Notes under the pieces: model-generated
What the model was told of the DNA's origin: nothing
What the model saw: the letters and a program-made list of their open reading frames with translations, nothing else
The model's database searches: none
Assembly: GCA_002257025.1 (NCBI GenBank)
Contig: NCHA01000001.1
Coordinates: 248,001 to 312,000, forward strand
Length of the DNA: 64,000 nucleotides
DNA from: Sphingobacteriales bacterium 16-39-50
GTDB taxonomy: Bacteria > Bacteroidota > Bacteroidia > Sphingobacteriales > Sphingobacteriaceae
Reading direction: 5' to 3'
Shown here: in pieces, positions 55,863-64,000 of the stretch
Layout: each line of letters opens with the position of its first letter
Numbering within the stretch: position 1 is the stretch's first letter
Position numbers and translations under genes: made by a program

Positions 55863-56936
55863 ATGTCTCAATTTTTGTCCAGAATCTATTTTGGTAATAC
55901 ATTACAGAATTGGCTAATATCACTCTCCATTTTTGTGGCTGGGATTTTACTGATCGCTATTTTTAAACGGGTAGTATTAAAGCGACTTAAGCTATGGGCC
56001 TTCAGGAGCGAAACGACATTAGATGATTTCCTTCTCAAGAACTTCGAAAAGTCAATTGTCCCGCTTTCTTATCTGGCTGTTTTCCGTCTGGCTATGAATG
56101 TATTAGAACTCGGGCCAAAAACAGCTTCTGTGCTGCACATTGCTACCCTCCTGTATATCACGTTTTTTATTCTTCGGATTATTACCTCGGTAGTGAAAAA
56201 ATTTATTTTTTCATTCATAAGAACCAGTGAAAACAGGGATTCTGAGGAAAAACAAGCCAATGGCCTCCTACTGATTATCAATATTATAATTTGGGTACTC
56301 GGGGTGGTCTTCATAATAGACAATCTTGGTTATAATGTGACTACCCTAATAACCGGATTGGGAATTGGTGGAATCGCGATCGCTCTTGCCGCACAAACTA
56401 TATTAGGTGATCTTTTCAGTTATTTTGTAATCTTTTTTGACAGACCATTTCAAATTGGAGACTTTATAATAGTAGAAGATAATATGGGAACTATCGAATA
56501 CATTGGTATAAAAACCACAAGAATTCGAACTCTAAGTGGTGAACAACTAATCTGCTCCAATACCTATCTGACAAACTCCAGGATTCATAATTATAAACGG
56601 ATGGAAGAGCGGCGGATTGTTTTTAAACTGGGTGTCACGTATCAGACCACTTCAGAGATTGTAAAGGAAATCCCTGAGATGGTTAAAGAAATTATCGAAT
56701 CCACTAAGGATGTACGATTAGACCGCGGGCATTTTTCAGGATTTGGTGATTTCAGTCTTGACTTTGAATTCGTTTATTACATTTTAAGTGCTGATTATAA
56801 TGTATTTATGGATAAACAACAGGAAATATACCATAGGATACTCTGCAGGTTTGAATCAGAAAATATTGAATTCGCCTACCCAACACAGACTCTCTATACA
56901 GTTCCAAATCGTAAAATGCAGGAAGTTCAGGAGTAA
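55863..56936 (+). CDS. Small-conductance mechanosensitive channel (MscS family)
   Basis: The 357-residue protein has five predicted membrane segments (about 17-35, 59-75, 82-108, 128-150 and 153-180). The last is the Gly/Ala-rich pore helix, GLGIGGIAIALAAQTILGD. The MscS beta domain follows: FFDRPFQIGDFI, MGTIEYIGIKTTRIRT and NTYLTNSRIHNY. It opens on membrane tension to release solutes in osmotic downshock. The universal stress protein gene follows 47 bases later on the same strand, so the two may form a stress operon. Confidence 0.93.
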   Translation: MSQFLSRIYFGNTLQNWLISLSIFVAGILLIAIFKRVVLKRLKLWAFRSETTLDDFLLKNFEKSIVPLSYLAVFRLAMNVLELGPKTASVLHIATLLYITFFILRIITSVVKKFIFSFIRTSENRDSEEKQANGLLLIINIIIWVLGVVFIIDNLGYNVTTLITGLGIGGIAIALAAQTILGDLFSYFVIFFDRPFQIGDFIIVEDNMGTIEYIGIKTTRIRTLSGEQLICSNTYLTNSRIHNYKRMEERRIVFKLGVTYQTTSEIVKEIPEMVKEIIESTKDVRLDRGHFSGFGDFSLDFEFVYYILSADYNVFMDKQQEIYHRILCRFESENIEFAYPTQTLYTVPNRKMQEVQE

Positions 56937-56983
56937 AAAGCAATCAATATTTAACCTGAGCTGATCAGCTTAAAGCAGAATCT

Positions 56984-57829
56984 ATGAAAAAAGTGATAAA
57001 GAATATTCTGGTAGCAATAAATTTCTCTAATTCAAGCGAAAATGCAATCAAAATCGGTATTTCAATGTGTAAGCGGCATAAGGCTGCATTACATTTGCTA
57101 AAAGTTAACAAAGAGAACAATTTTCCCTACCCCATTGGAAAGAATGCATTACTGATAGGATTCAGACTGGAATCTATGATGGCTGAAATGAAATCATTAG
57201 AATCGTATGCTAAGCAATTGGAAGAAACTCATCAAATAAAATGTTATTACCACATTGAAGAAGGCAGCTTCACTGCTACGGTTGCCAGAATCGTTAAAAT
57301 TTATAATTGTGAACTGCTTTTGGTAGAAAAAAAGCCGGATCCAATCCTGTTCAACATGCTCTATAACAGAGATGTTTCAACGATTATCAAATACTCATCC
57401 TGTCCGGTCCTTGTTGTCCCGGGAAGTTGTATTCACGATAATTTCAAAAAGATTCTATTCCCATTTTGGTTAAAGAAATTTAATTGCCCTCAACTGGAGG
57501 TGACATTGCCCATTATAGAAAAAAATGCTTCTAAAGTAATTTTGTTTGGGGCAATCAAGTCAAATAATGATTTGAATGAACTTAATGTCGTGAACAAGCT
57601 AATGAGTTCAGTTCATAAATTCATTTCATTTGCTACCAAAAACATTGAAACTGAACTTGAAAACACAAAAGCCACAGCTAAAACAGTCCTAAAAAAAGCA
57701 GCTGAAAACAAGTCAGATCTTATTGTAATTTCCGGGAATGTCAAAACCGGCCTTTCAGCACTTGGTAAGCAGAGCAATAACAGGTTCATCATCAATAATT
57801 CAACAGTACCTGTACTTAGTGTAAAATAA
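56984..57829 (+). CDS. Universal stress protein, two-domain
   Basis: The 281-residue protein has an N-terminal UspA fold (KNILVAINFSNSSENAIKIG, ending STIIKYSSCPVLVVPG) and a second, weaker copy (about 148-281) ending with VISGNVKTGLSALGKQSNN and STVPVLSVK. The ATP-binding GxxG-9x-G(S/T) motif is not clear in the first copy. Two-domain USPs are common in Bacteroidota and respond to stress. It follows the MscS gene on the same strand and converges on the ClC gene with an 11-base gap. Confidence 0.87.
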   Translation: MKKVIKNILVAINFSNSSENAIKIGISMCKRHKAALHLLKVNKENNFPYPIGKNALLIGFRLESMMAEMKSLESYAKQLEETHQIKCYYHIEEGSFTATVARIVKIYNCELLLVEKKPDPILFNMLYNRDVSTIIKYSSCPVLVVPGSCIHDNFKKILFPFWLKKFNCPQLEVTLPIIEKNASKVILFGAIKSNNDLNELNVVNKLMSSVHKFISFATKNIETELENTKATAKTVLKKAAENKSDLIVISGNVKTGLSALGKQSNNRFIINNSTVPVLSVK

Positions 57830-57840
57830 GCATTTGATAA

Positions 57841-59223
57841 TCAAGAATTAGCCGGACCTAGAGTTGCTTTACTGATATTTTCTTCTTCATTTAATTCTTT
57901 GATATACTGATGCTTTAAATGATCATAAAGTGAATGCTTATCTATAATTATTGAGACCAGACTTGCAATCATACCTGCCAGTATAAGATAGAATATCACG
58001 CTGTGCCGGTCAGTCATCTCAAGTACCAGTATTGCAGAGGTAAATGGAGACCTGGTAACACCAGTAAGGAAACCAACCATTCCTGCTAAAATAACAAGGT
58101 TTGTACTTGTATCAGCGAGGTTAAACCAACCACTGATAAATGACCCGATGGAAGCACCGGCACCCAATGCGGGAGCAAATATTCCCCCGGCCCCTCCAGT
58201 AGTAAAAGAAATCAATGGTCCTGTTATTCTTAATAATGGTGTATACCAGGCAGAATGTTTATCGCTGGTAAAGAGCACCCTTTCCATTGTATCCTTCCCG
58301 GAGCCCATGATTTCTGGGTTGAAAAAATGTGCTGTAAAGGCTATAAAAAGTGCGCATAAGATAATAAACAGCACATGGTGACTTGTAAATTTCAACTTAG
58401 ACTTCCAAACTAATATTCCAAGGATAAGCCTTGACATTATGCTCCCTGATATTCCCGCAAAAACAGCGACAAGTATTACAGGTGCAATTATCCATACCGA
58501 AAGATCATTGACCTTTGGATAGCCCAAATACAGGTATGAACCCAACAAGCCCTGAGCTGTTAATCCTGCAATTATAACAGAAGAAAATATGGCAGTTTTA
58601 TAGAAACTGAAATGAGTTTTTGTTAGCTCCTCAATTGCAAATACAATCCCTCCTAAGGGAGTATTAAATGCTGCTGCCAATCCAGCCGCTGCACCTGTAA
58701 TGATCACATTTTTCTTTGCAATTTTCGGTATCCATAGCGGAAGGCGCTCATTTACAACTCTGAAAACGGAAGCAGCAATCTGTATCGTAGGCCCTTCCCT
58801 TCCAATGGCAGCTCCACCTGCAGCCATTACAAGACTGGAAGCTATTTTAACGATAAGGATGCGAAAACCAAGCAGTTTATCAATAATTGAACTTGTTTTT
58901 GGCGAGGACAGATCAATTGAAGCCATTACTTGTGGAATACCACTGCCTTTTGCATATGGCGAAAAGTGCCTTACCAGCCACCAGGAGAACAGGAAACAAG
59001 CTGGAGTGAGTATAAAAAGAAGTAAACTGTTAAAATGAAATATCATTTTAGCGAACTCTTCTGCCATTAAAAATAATCTGGAATAGATAACGGCTATAAT
59101 TCCAGTAATCACTGAAGCGATCCAAAAAGGAATTGCTTGCAATATATTCCTTTTAATTTCTTCATTTCGAATCCTGTCAAATCCTTTCTTAAGCGAAAAC
59201 TTTATCCTTTTTAAAAATCTCAT
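57841..59223 (-). CDS. ClC-family chloride channel or H+/Cl- antiporter
   Basis: The 460-residue protein has the multiple hydrophobic helices of ClC proteins and the selectivity motifs in order: KGSGIPQVMAS, AIGREGPTIQ with the gating Glu, GGIVFAIEEL with a Glu at the internal proton site, and GAGGIFAPALGAGASIG. There is no C-terminal CBS pair. The retained Glu residues fit an exchanger more than a pure channel, though this is inferred. Bacterial ClC proteins help in acid resistance and ion balance. Confidence 0.92.
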   Translation of the reverse strand: MRFLKRIKFSLKKGFDRIRNEEIKRNILQAIPFWIASVITGIIAVIYSRLFLMAEEFAKMIFHFNSLLLFILTPACFLFSWWLVRHFSPYAKGSGIPQVMASIDLSSPKTSSIIDKLLGFRILIVKIASSLVMAAGGAAIGREGPTIQIAASVFRVVNERLPLWIPKIAKKNVIITGAAAGLAAAFNTPLGGIVFAIEELTKTHFSFYKTAIFSSVIIAGLTAQGLLGSYLYLGYPKVNDLSVWIIAPVILVAVFAGISGSIMSRLILGILVWKSKLKFTSHHVLFIILCALFIAFTAHFFNPEIMGSGKDTMERVLFTSDKHSAWYTPLLRITGPLISFTTGGAGGIFAPALGAGASIGSFISGWFNLADTSTNLVILAGMVGFLTGVTRSPFTSAILVLEMTDRHSVIFYLILAGMIASLVSIIIDKHSLYDHLKHQYIKELNEEENISKATLGPANS

Positions 59224-59324
59224 TTTGTCTCCAAATATGATTTGCCTGATTCAAATCTTCACAACAGTGATTGAATAATACCCTAAGAAAGCGATCCGAA
59301 TAAAAACCTGAAGTGATGCTAAAT

Positions 59325-62300
59325 TCAGTTCTTTTTCATAATATAGGCAAATATGTCCCTTACTTCCTGATCTTTTAACCGATCCAGTATGCGTTCAGGC
59401 ATAATGGATACAGGTAATGCTTTCATTTCTTTAATTTGTTTCAGAGAAAGTATAATTTCTTTACCTGCCTGGGTTTGAATAGTATGGGTATCGCCATTGC
59501 TGGCTGCAATCTTGCCTTCTATAGTACGTCCATCCGTTGTGATAATCCTGTGAAGTCCATAACCCTCCCTGATATCAGCATTAGGATCGATTATATTCAG
59601 CAAAAAGTAGTTCACATTACTGCGTTCATAGCCGGTAAGGTCAGGACCAATATTTCCTCCTTCATTAAACAAGCGATGACAATAGCCGCAATTGGCCAGG
59701 TAAAGTGCTCTGCCCTTTTTAATATCGCCGGTACCTGTTTTAATCAATTTTGAATATTTAGCCAGCGCTTCATTCTTTTCTGAAGAACTCGACAGCTTGA
59801 CATTTGGCCAGTAACGATCTGCCAGGGTGCTGATTTTGGCATCATTTAGTAACTTTAGCCTGCGGGCAAGCTGATCTGATACATCTTCTTTACTTATTCT
59901 TTTAGTTTCTGCGATCGCAATAAATAACTGATTTGCCCAGCCTGACCTGGCAGCAAACAATTCCAGCGCTGCATTCCGAACACCAGTATCTCCCCTGAAC
60001 TGGGGGTATGCTTTGACCACCCTCAAACCAATTTCATCACTATCATAGCGTTGCAGTGCTTGCAGGGCTGCCTCCTTCATTGCCCCTGTAGACTTGCTGC
60101 TTTCAACAATTCCTAATAAAACAGGAACAGATTCCGGTTGATTTGTTTGACCAAAAATTACGATATAAGACAGGCGGTGATCAAAGTCAGCCTTATCATC
60201 GGCAATAACACTGAGTGCTTTTTTCACAGCTGTCGCATTTCCCTGTCTGATAGCCAGAGCTAAAGGCGCACCAAAAAGTTCGGATTGATAAGGTTGAATC
60301 GCTCTGGTCAACTCTGCTGACAAACCTATCGCATCCCTGCCCCGAAGCCCTTCCCTTAGTCCGCTAATTAATATTTTAGCATAAGCTTTTGAAGGTGCAA
60401 GGCTAATCAATTTTGAAGCGGCACTATAATTTGAATTGCCTGCGGGCATAATGTAGCGCTGCATTAGGCGTTTCAATATGACATCCTGAACGAGCTTTTT
60501 ATGCCATATTGCATTATCTTCAAAAATCGATACAATTGCATCCCTGTCAGATTCAGATTTGGATTCAATAGTCCACCATATCAGCAAGGGAATATCTGGA
60601 TCATTCGAATCATCATGATACTTAATCAGATTCTTTATTATTGGGATCGCAAATGATCCGGCTAATCTTTTTGCAGTAGCGGCCATTTGACTTCTAACTA
60701 TCACACTGGTTTCAATAGCTGCCAGTGCAGCCAGCCTGCCAGCAATCGCAGGAGAGACTTTTCTTCTGTCGCCAAGTAAACGTACAGTCCATTCCCGCAC
60801 ATATTGATCCGGATGACCCAGGGCAATACCAGCCAGGTCATCACTTAAGCCTCCGCTCACATTAATAGCCCAAAGTGCCTCCAATGCAAGATCCGGATTG
60901 CCAGTTTTTAAAATGTCAGTTAATCTGGGCACAATAGACTTATCTCTTCGATTGGCAAACTGCAGCAAAGCCTGCTGGCGGAACCATTTATTTCTATTTT
61001 CAAGCTGTTTGATCAACTGTGAATTTGTTAATTTACTCAGATCAAAATTTTGATATGCAGGCTTAGAATCTTTGACGCGAAGCCGGTATATCCTGCCCGA
61101 GCTCTTATGCCAGGTATCCCGTGGATCGACATGCGACAGCCTGCTATCGTACCAATCGGCAATATAGACGGCACCATCAGGGCCTGCCTTGATATTTACT
61201 GGCCTGAACCAATGATCATCTGTTTCAACAATCTTTCTCTCATCCACATTCTTGAAAGTAGAACCTTTTGGTTCAAAGCGGCTCAATTGAACATAATTTA
61301 ATAAGGGATTGATAGCAATCATCTTACCCTCATAGGCTTCAGGTAATCTGCCTCCCTCATACCTGATCAGGGAATGTGTAAAGCGGATTTTTTCTCCCAA
61401 AAGTTCCATATTTTCAAGATTTCCGAAGGTATAGGAATTTGTGTAGGGTCCATGTTTACCCAGACTTCTCGGATAATATCCACCCTGCTTATAGTAAGGA
61501 CCACGATCGGAACCATTATTTCCTGAATATAGTCTTCCCTTACTGTCGAATTCAACATTGAAGGTATTTCCCCCACCTTCTGCAAAAACTTCGAAAACTT
61601 TGGTGTCAATATTATATCTCCAGATAACCTGTCCCGAAAAAGCAATATTTTTTGACACTGCAGAACTGATATTGGCGGTTGTGGTACTTCCCTGAGCACC
61701 ATAAAGCCATCCATCAGGACCCCATCTTAAACTGTTGGCAACTGCATGGGTATCTTCCAGTCCAAAACCACTCAAATGAACCTCGGGTTCTTTATCAGGT
61801 ATCCCATCTGCATCAGGATCATCGTACGAAAGCAGGTATGGTGGATTTAATACCCAGATCTTTCCCCTTCCGGTAAGTACACTCGTGGCAATATTAAGTC
61901 CTTTTATCGCATCAGTTGATTTATCATAGGTTCCATTACCATCCGTATCTTCAAATATGCTGATCTTATCAGCTCCAGTAAGTCCGCCTGGTGGAGCCAC
62001 CGGTACCTTATCAAAATGTACCCGTAAAAAATTGTCGACACTGGTCACTTTTAGCCCAAGAGGATATGGATACTGATGATATTGAACCACCCAAAGCCTG
62101 CCACGGTGATCGAAGCTGAGTTCAACTGGCTGAACAATATCAGGTTCTGATAAGACCAGGTCCATACTCAGATCATCAGGAATACGGAAATTACTAAGCG
62201 CTTTCTGAGGCTGAGTGGGCTGGGTTGAATCGGTAAGCGCTCCTAATCCCTTAAAGGCTTCCATATAGCGTGCAACATCATCATTGGCCGCAATGTCTTT

Positions 62301-62396
62301 TATCTCAGGGGCTTTGCTTTGCTGATCAGTATTACATGCCTGCAGACCAGCAATCAGGAAAAATAATGAGTAAAACAGCTTTTTTTTAAGGTTCAT
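59325..62396 (-). CDS. PVC-type cytochrome c/HEAT-repeat lipoprotein with beta-propeller dehydrogenase domain
   Basis: The 1023-residue protein starts with a lipoprotein signal (FFLIAGLQACN, Cys as lipid anchor). The N-terminal half is a beta-propeller of the membrane-bound dehydrogenase type: DGRLWVVQYHQYPYPLG, FEDTDGNGTYDKSTD and GPDGWLYGAQGS, then GPDGAVYIADWYDSR. A HEAT-repeat helical region follows (about 470-870). The C-terminus has one heme c motif (CGYCHRLFNEGGNIGPDLTG) with a distal Met-containing tail. Such proteins are common in Bacteroidota and Planctomycetes and are thought to oxidise sugars or related compounds outside the cell, but substrates are not established. Confidence 0.9.
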   Translation of the reverse strand: MNLKKKLFYSLFFLIAGLQACNTDQQSKAPEIKDIAANDDVARYMEAFKGLGALTDSTQPTQPQKALSNFRIPDDLSMDLVLSEPDIVQPVELSFDHRGRLWVVQYHQYPYPLGLKVTSVDNFLRVHFDKVPVAPPGGLTGADKISIFEDTDGNGTYDKSTDAIKGLNIATSVLTGRGKIWVLNPPYLLSYDDPDADGIPDKEPEVHLSGFGLEDTHAVANSLRWGPDGWLYGAQGSTTTANISSAVSKNIAFSGQVIWRYNIDTKVFEVFAEGGGNTFNVEFDSKGRLYSGNNGSDRGPYYKQGGYYPRSLGKHGPYTNSYTFGNLENMELLGEKIRFTHSLIRYEGGRLPEAYEGKMIAINPLLNYVQLSRFEPKGSTFKNVDERKIVETDDHWFRPVNIKAGPDGAVYIADWYDSRLSHVDPRDTWHKSSGRIYRLRVKDSKPAYQNFDLSKLTNSQLIKQLENRNKWFRQQALLQFANRRDKSIVPRLTDILKTGNPDLALEALWAINVSGGLSDDLAGIALGHPDQYVREWTVRLLGDRRKVSPAIAGRLAALAAIETSVIVRSQMAATAKRLAGSFAIPIIKNLIKYHDDSNDPDIPLLIWWTIESKSESDRDAIVSIFEDNAIWHKKLVQDVILKRLMQRYIMPAGNSNYSAASKLISLAPSKAYAKILISGLREGLRGRDAIGLSAELTRAIQPYQSELFGAPLALAIRQGNATAVKKALSVIADDKADFDHRLSYIVIFGQTNQPESVPVLLGIVESSKSTGAMKEAALQALQRYDSDEIGLRVVKAYPQFRGDTGVRNAALELFAARSGWANQLFIAIAETKRISKEDVSDQLARRLKLLNDAKISTLADRYWPNVKLSSSSEKNEALAKYSKLIKTGTGDIKKGRALYLANCGYCHRLFNEGGNIGPDLTGYERSNVNYFLLNIIDPNADIREGYGLHRIITTDGRTIEGKIAASNGDTHTIQTQAGKEIILSLKQIKEMKALPVSIMPERILDRLKDQEVRDIFAYIMKKN

Positions 62397-62497
62397 CAGA
62401 AATTCAGTATTAAATTTTAATGTTATTGTTCGTATTGTTCAGGTAAAATAACTGAAGCATCAAAAGAATTAAGTTTTGCAATGTAAATCCTTTAATT

Positions 62498-63949
62498 TCA
62501 ATCAATAGAAATATTTTCTTTCATAAGCACACCTGTAGCATAATTGCTAATTCCAGCTTGCTTCCCCTTTGCTACACTATTATCCTTTACCAGGGTACCG
62601 GTACATACTCCCCCTAAAGTTATGCCTCGCAGCATTCCATTATTTTTAGCATTCTCACTGATAATACAATTCATTATCTGCGAATTTGTACTCCGTTCAA
62701 TCTGAATTCCATTGAAATTAGGATTTTTAATCTGGCAGGCATTGATACTTATTTCCCGGCTATCTTTCACTACGATTGCAGCTCCCACATCCTCACCCCC
62801 ATTCCCCGAACCATCAATGATATTATCACTCAGTATGACATTCTCTCCATCGTTGAGTAAAATACCGCCATAAGCACGTGGCTCAGAAGGAAAATAATCT
62901 TCATTATGATCAAACACATTTCCATTTACGATCAGATTACGTCCATTATTGATCAGCAAATGATGATTATATCCACGAATGAAGGTATTACCAGTGATAC
63001 TAATCCCACGGGTGTTTTCAAGATGGATATTTACCTCCTGATTGCTGATATGGTTGCCTGTAATGCTCCATAAGCCAATCTTATCAAGATTACTGTTTAA
63101 GCCCAAAAATCGAATATTTGCACCCCCCGGACTGGGTATTGCCTGAATCGTGTTGCCCGATATCGTTCCTTCGCGAACACTTCCACTCTGTATGCAATCC
63201 ACCAAAATATCGGCGGAGGGTAATCCTTCAGGATCGCAATTATATTCTATATCATTTCCTGTTATCTGAAAATTGCGAATTTCACTGTTAATAACCTTGA
63301 TTCCCCCTTTTTTACAATAGCTGATATGGCTATCACTGATTATAAACTGGTGGATATTTACCTGATCTAAGAATATACCAATACCGCTATTATTATACAC
63401 ATGGCAGGCATCAATCAGAACATTCCGGTTCCGGGAGGTCAAATGAATCCCGTTCCGCACGTTTCTGATAAGCAGGGCGCGCAGTGTGGGCATCAGGGTA
63501 TTTTTGAGCTCTATCCCATCGGCATTAACATGATCCCCTATAATTTCAAGAGCATCGATCAAGGGCATCCGCTCTTTATCCCAGGTTAGCTGCATAACTG
63601 ATGCTGGCAAGGCCGATCCTTTATCATGGGAACCAATAAAACGAAAAGCCGGACCCTCACCTGCCATGATAATGCTGGCACTTGCTCCGCGACCAGAAAG
63701 ACCAAGAGTGCCCTTCAGTGATAGGTCTATTTCTAGAGTCTTAGTTATTCTGTAAGTGCCCCGGGGAAACTCTACAAGACCATCGGTAGCACCGGATATG
63801 GCTGCAGCAATTGCTCTTGTATCATCTGTTTTGCCATCCCCTTTCGCACCGAAATCTTTAACATTTATGGCATAGCCTATCTCATATTCCAAGCAAATTG
63901 TAAGGCAGATAAACAGGAGTTTAAAATAAGGAATGGAAAGGTGTTGCAT
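62498..63949 (-). CDS. Secreted right-handed parallel beta-helix protein (pectate-lyase superfamily)
   Basis: The 483-residue protein has an N-terminal signal peptide (about residues 8-27). It then has VKDFGAKGDGKTDDTRAI, the entry motif of the pectate-lyase-3/glycosyl hydrolase 28-like family. The rest is a long series of beta-helix coils with N/I/V-G-N spacing (SGNTIQAI, ITGNHISNQ, ITGNTFIRG, VNGNVFDHN, LSDNIIDG). Catalytic residues cannot be placed with confidence, so a substrate is not assigned. It lies 101 bases upstream of the cytochrome c/HEAT lipoprotein gene on the same strand, and the two may be linked in carbohydrate use. Confidence 0.88.
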   Translation of the reverse strand: MQHLSIPYFKLLFICLTICLEYEIGYAINVKDFGAKGDGKTDDTRAIAAAISGATDGLVEFPRGTYRITKTLEIDLSLKGTLGLSGRGASASIIMAGEGPAFRFIGSHDKGSALPASVMQLTWDKERMPLIDALEIIGDHVNADGIELKNTLMPTLRALLIRNVRNGIHLTSRNRNVLIDACHVYNNSGIGIFLDQVNIHQFIISDSHISYCKKGGIKVINSEIRNFQITGNDIEYNCDPEGLPSADILVDCIQSGSVREGTISGNTIQAIPSPGGANIRFLGLNSNLDKIGLWSITGNHISNQEVNIHLENTRGISITGNTFIRGYNHHLLINNGRNLIVNGNVFDHNEDYFPSEPRAYGGILLNDGENVILSDNIIDGSGNGGEDVGAAIVVKDSREISINACQIKNPNFNGIQIERSTNSQIMNCIISENAKNNGMLRGITLGGVCTGTLVKDNSVAKGKQAGISNYATGVLMKENISID

Positions 63950-64000
63950 AAAATGGGTTATCCTCCTTAAAAATAGAAAATATTTAAATGTTTCATTCCA

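Noticed and set aside
1..64000. tRNA, rRNA, CRISPR arrays and complete insertion sequences
   Set aside because: None could be recognised by eye. A tRNA or Rfam scan was not possible.

Overview
The DNA is AT-rich. It carries several families typical of Bacteroidota: a DUF3078 outer-membrane protein, a PVC-type cytochrome c/HEAT-repeat lipoprotein and a Tat-exported phosphocholine-specific phospholipase C. A member of the Sphingobacteriales or Chitinophagales is the most likely source, but the genus cannot be fixed from this window.

Region 1 (1-46644) is a hybrid polyketide/nonribosomal-peptide cluster for a beta-amino-fatty-acid lipopeptide. The + strand carries the loading PKS, which is cut by the window edge inside what looks like an acyl-AMP ligase, followed by a carbamoyltransferase and an Sfp-type phosphopantetheinyl transferase. 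The - strand carries, in order of transcription: a type II thioesterase, an AT-less KS-KR-ACP PKS, a KS-ACP-aminotransferase-C hybrid, a SyrP-like dioxygenase, three NRPSs, a dioxygenase fused to a class II aldolase domain, and a last NRPS ending in a thioesterase. Seven adenylation domains, read by eye for their pocket residues, suggest Asn - Tyr/Phe - D-Asn - Ser - unknown - Asp - Thr. The chain would be capped by a polyhydroxylated beta-amino acyl group. This gives the same ring size and the same first three residues as iturin/mycosubtilin, in an unrelated phylum.

The most striking feature is an extra condensation-like domain without the HHxxxDG motif at the N-terminus of three NRPS proteins. 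It sits immediately before each of the three Asx-type adenylation domains and before none of the other four. The catalytic C domain for each of these modules is at the C-terminus of the preceding protein. With two SyrP-like oxygenases in the operon, these look like docking ('interface') domains for beta-hydroxylation of Asn/Asp.

Region 2 (46662-49285) has four small same-strand genes (a one- or two-helix membrane protein, DUF697, SPFH/prohibitin-like, DUF3078). They run almost without gaps into the thioesterase gene and may share its transcript.

Region 3 (about 49300-53220) is a boundary scrapyard. It holds a truncated, frameshifted YhcG-type nuclease, a frameshifted HipA remnant, an intact fatty acid hydroxylase-family gene, and two copies of a structured repeat.

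Region 4 (53222-64000) has ordinary housekeeping or envelope genes: phospholipase C, MscS channel, universal stress protein, ClC channel, cytochrome c/HEAT lipoprotein and a parallel beta-helix protein. No tRNA, rRNA or CRISPR array was seen, and no exporter for the lipopeptide lies in the window.
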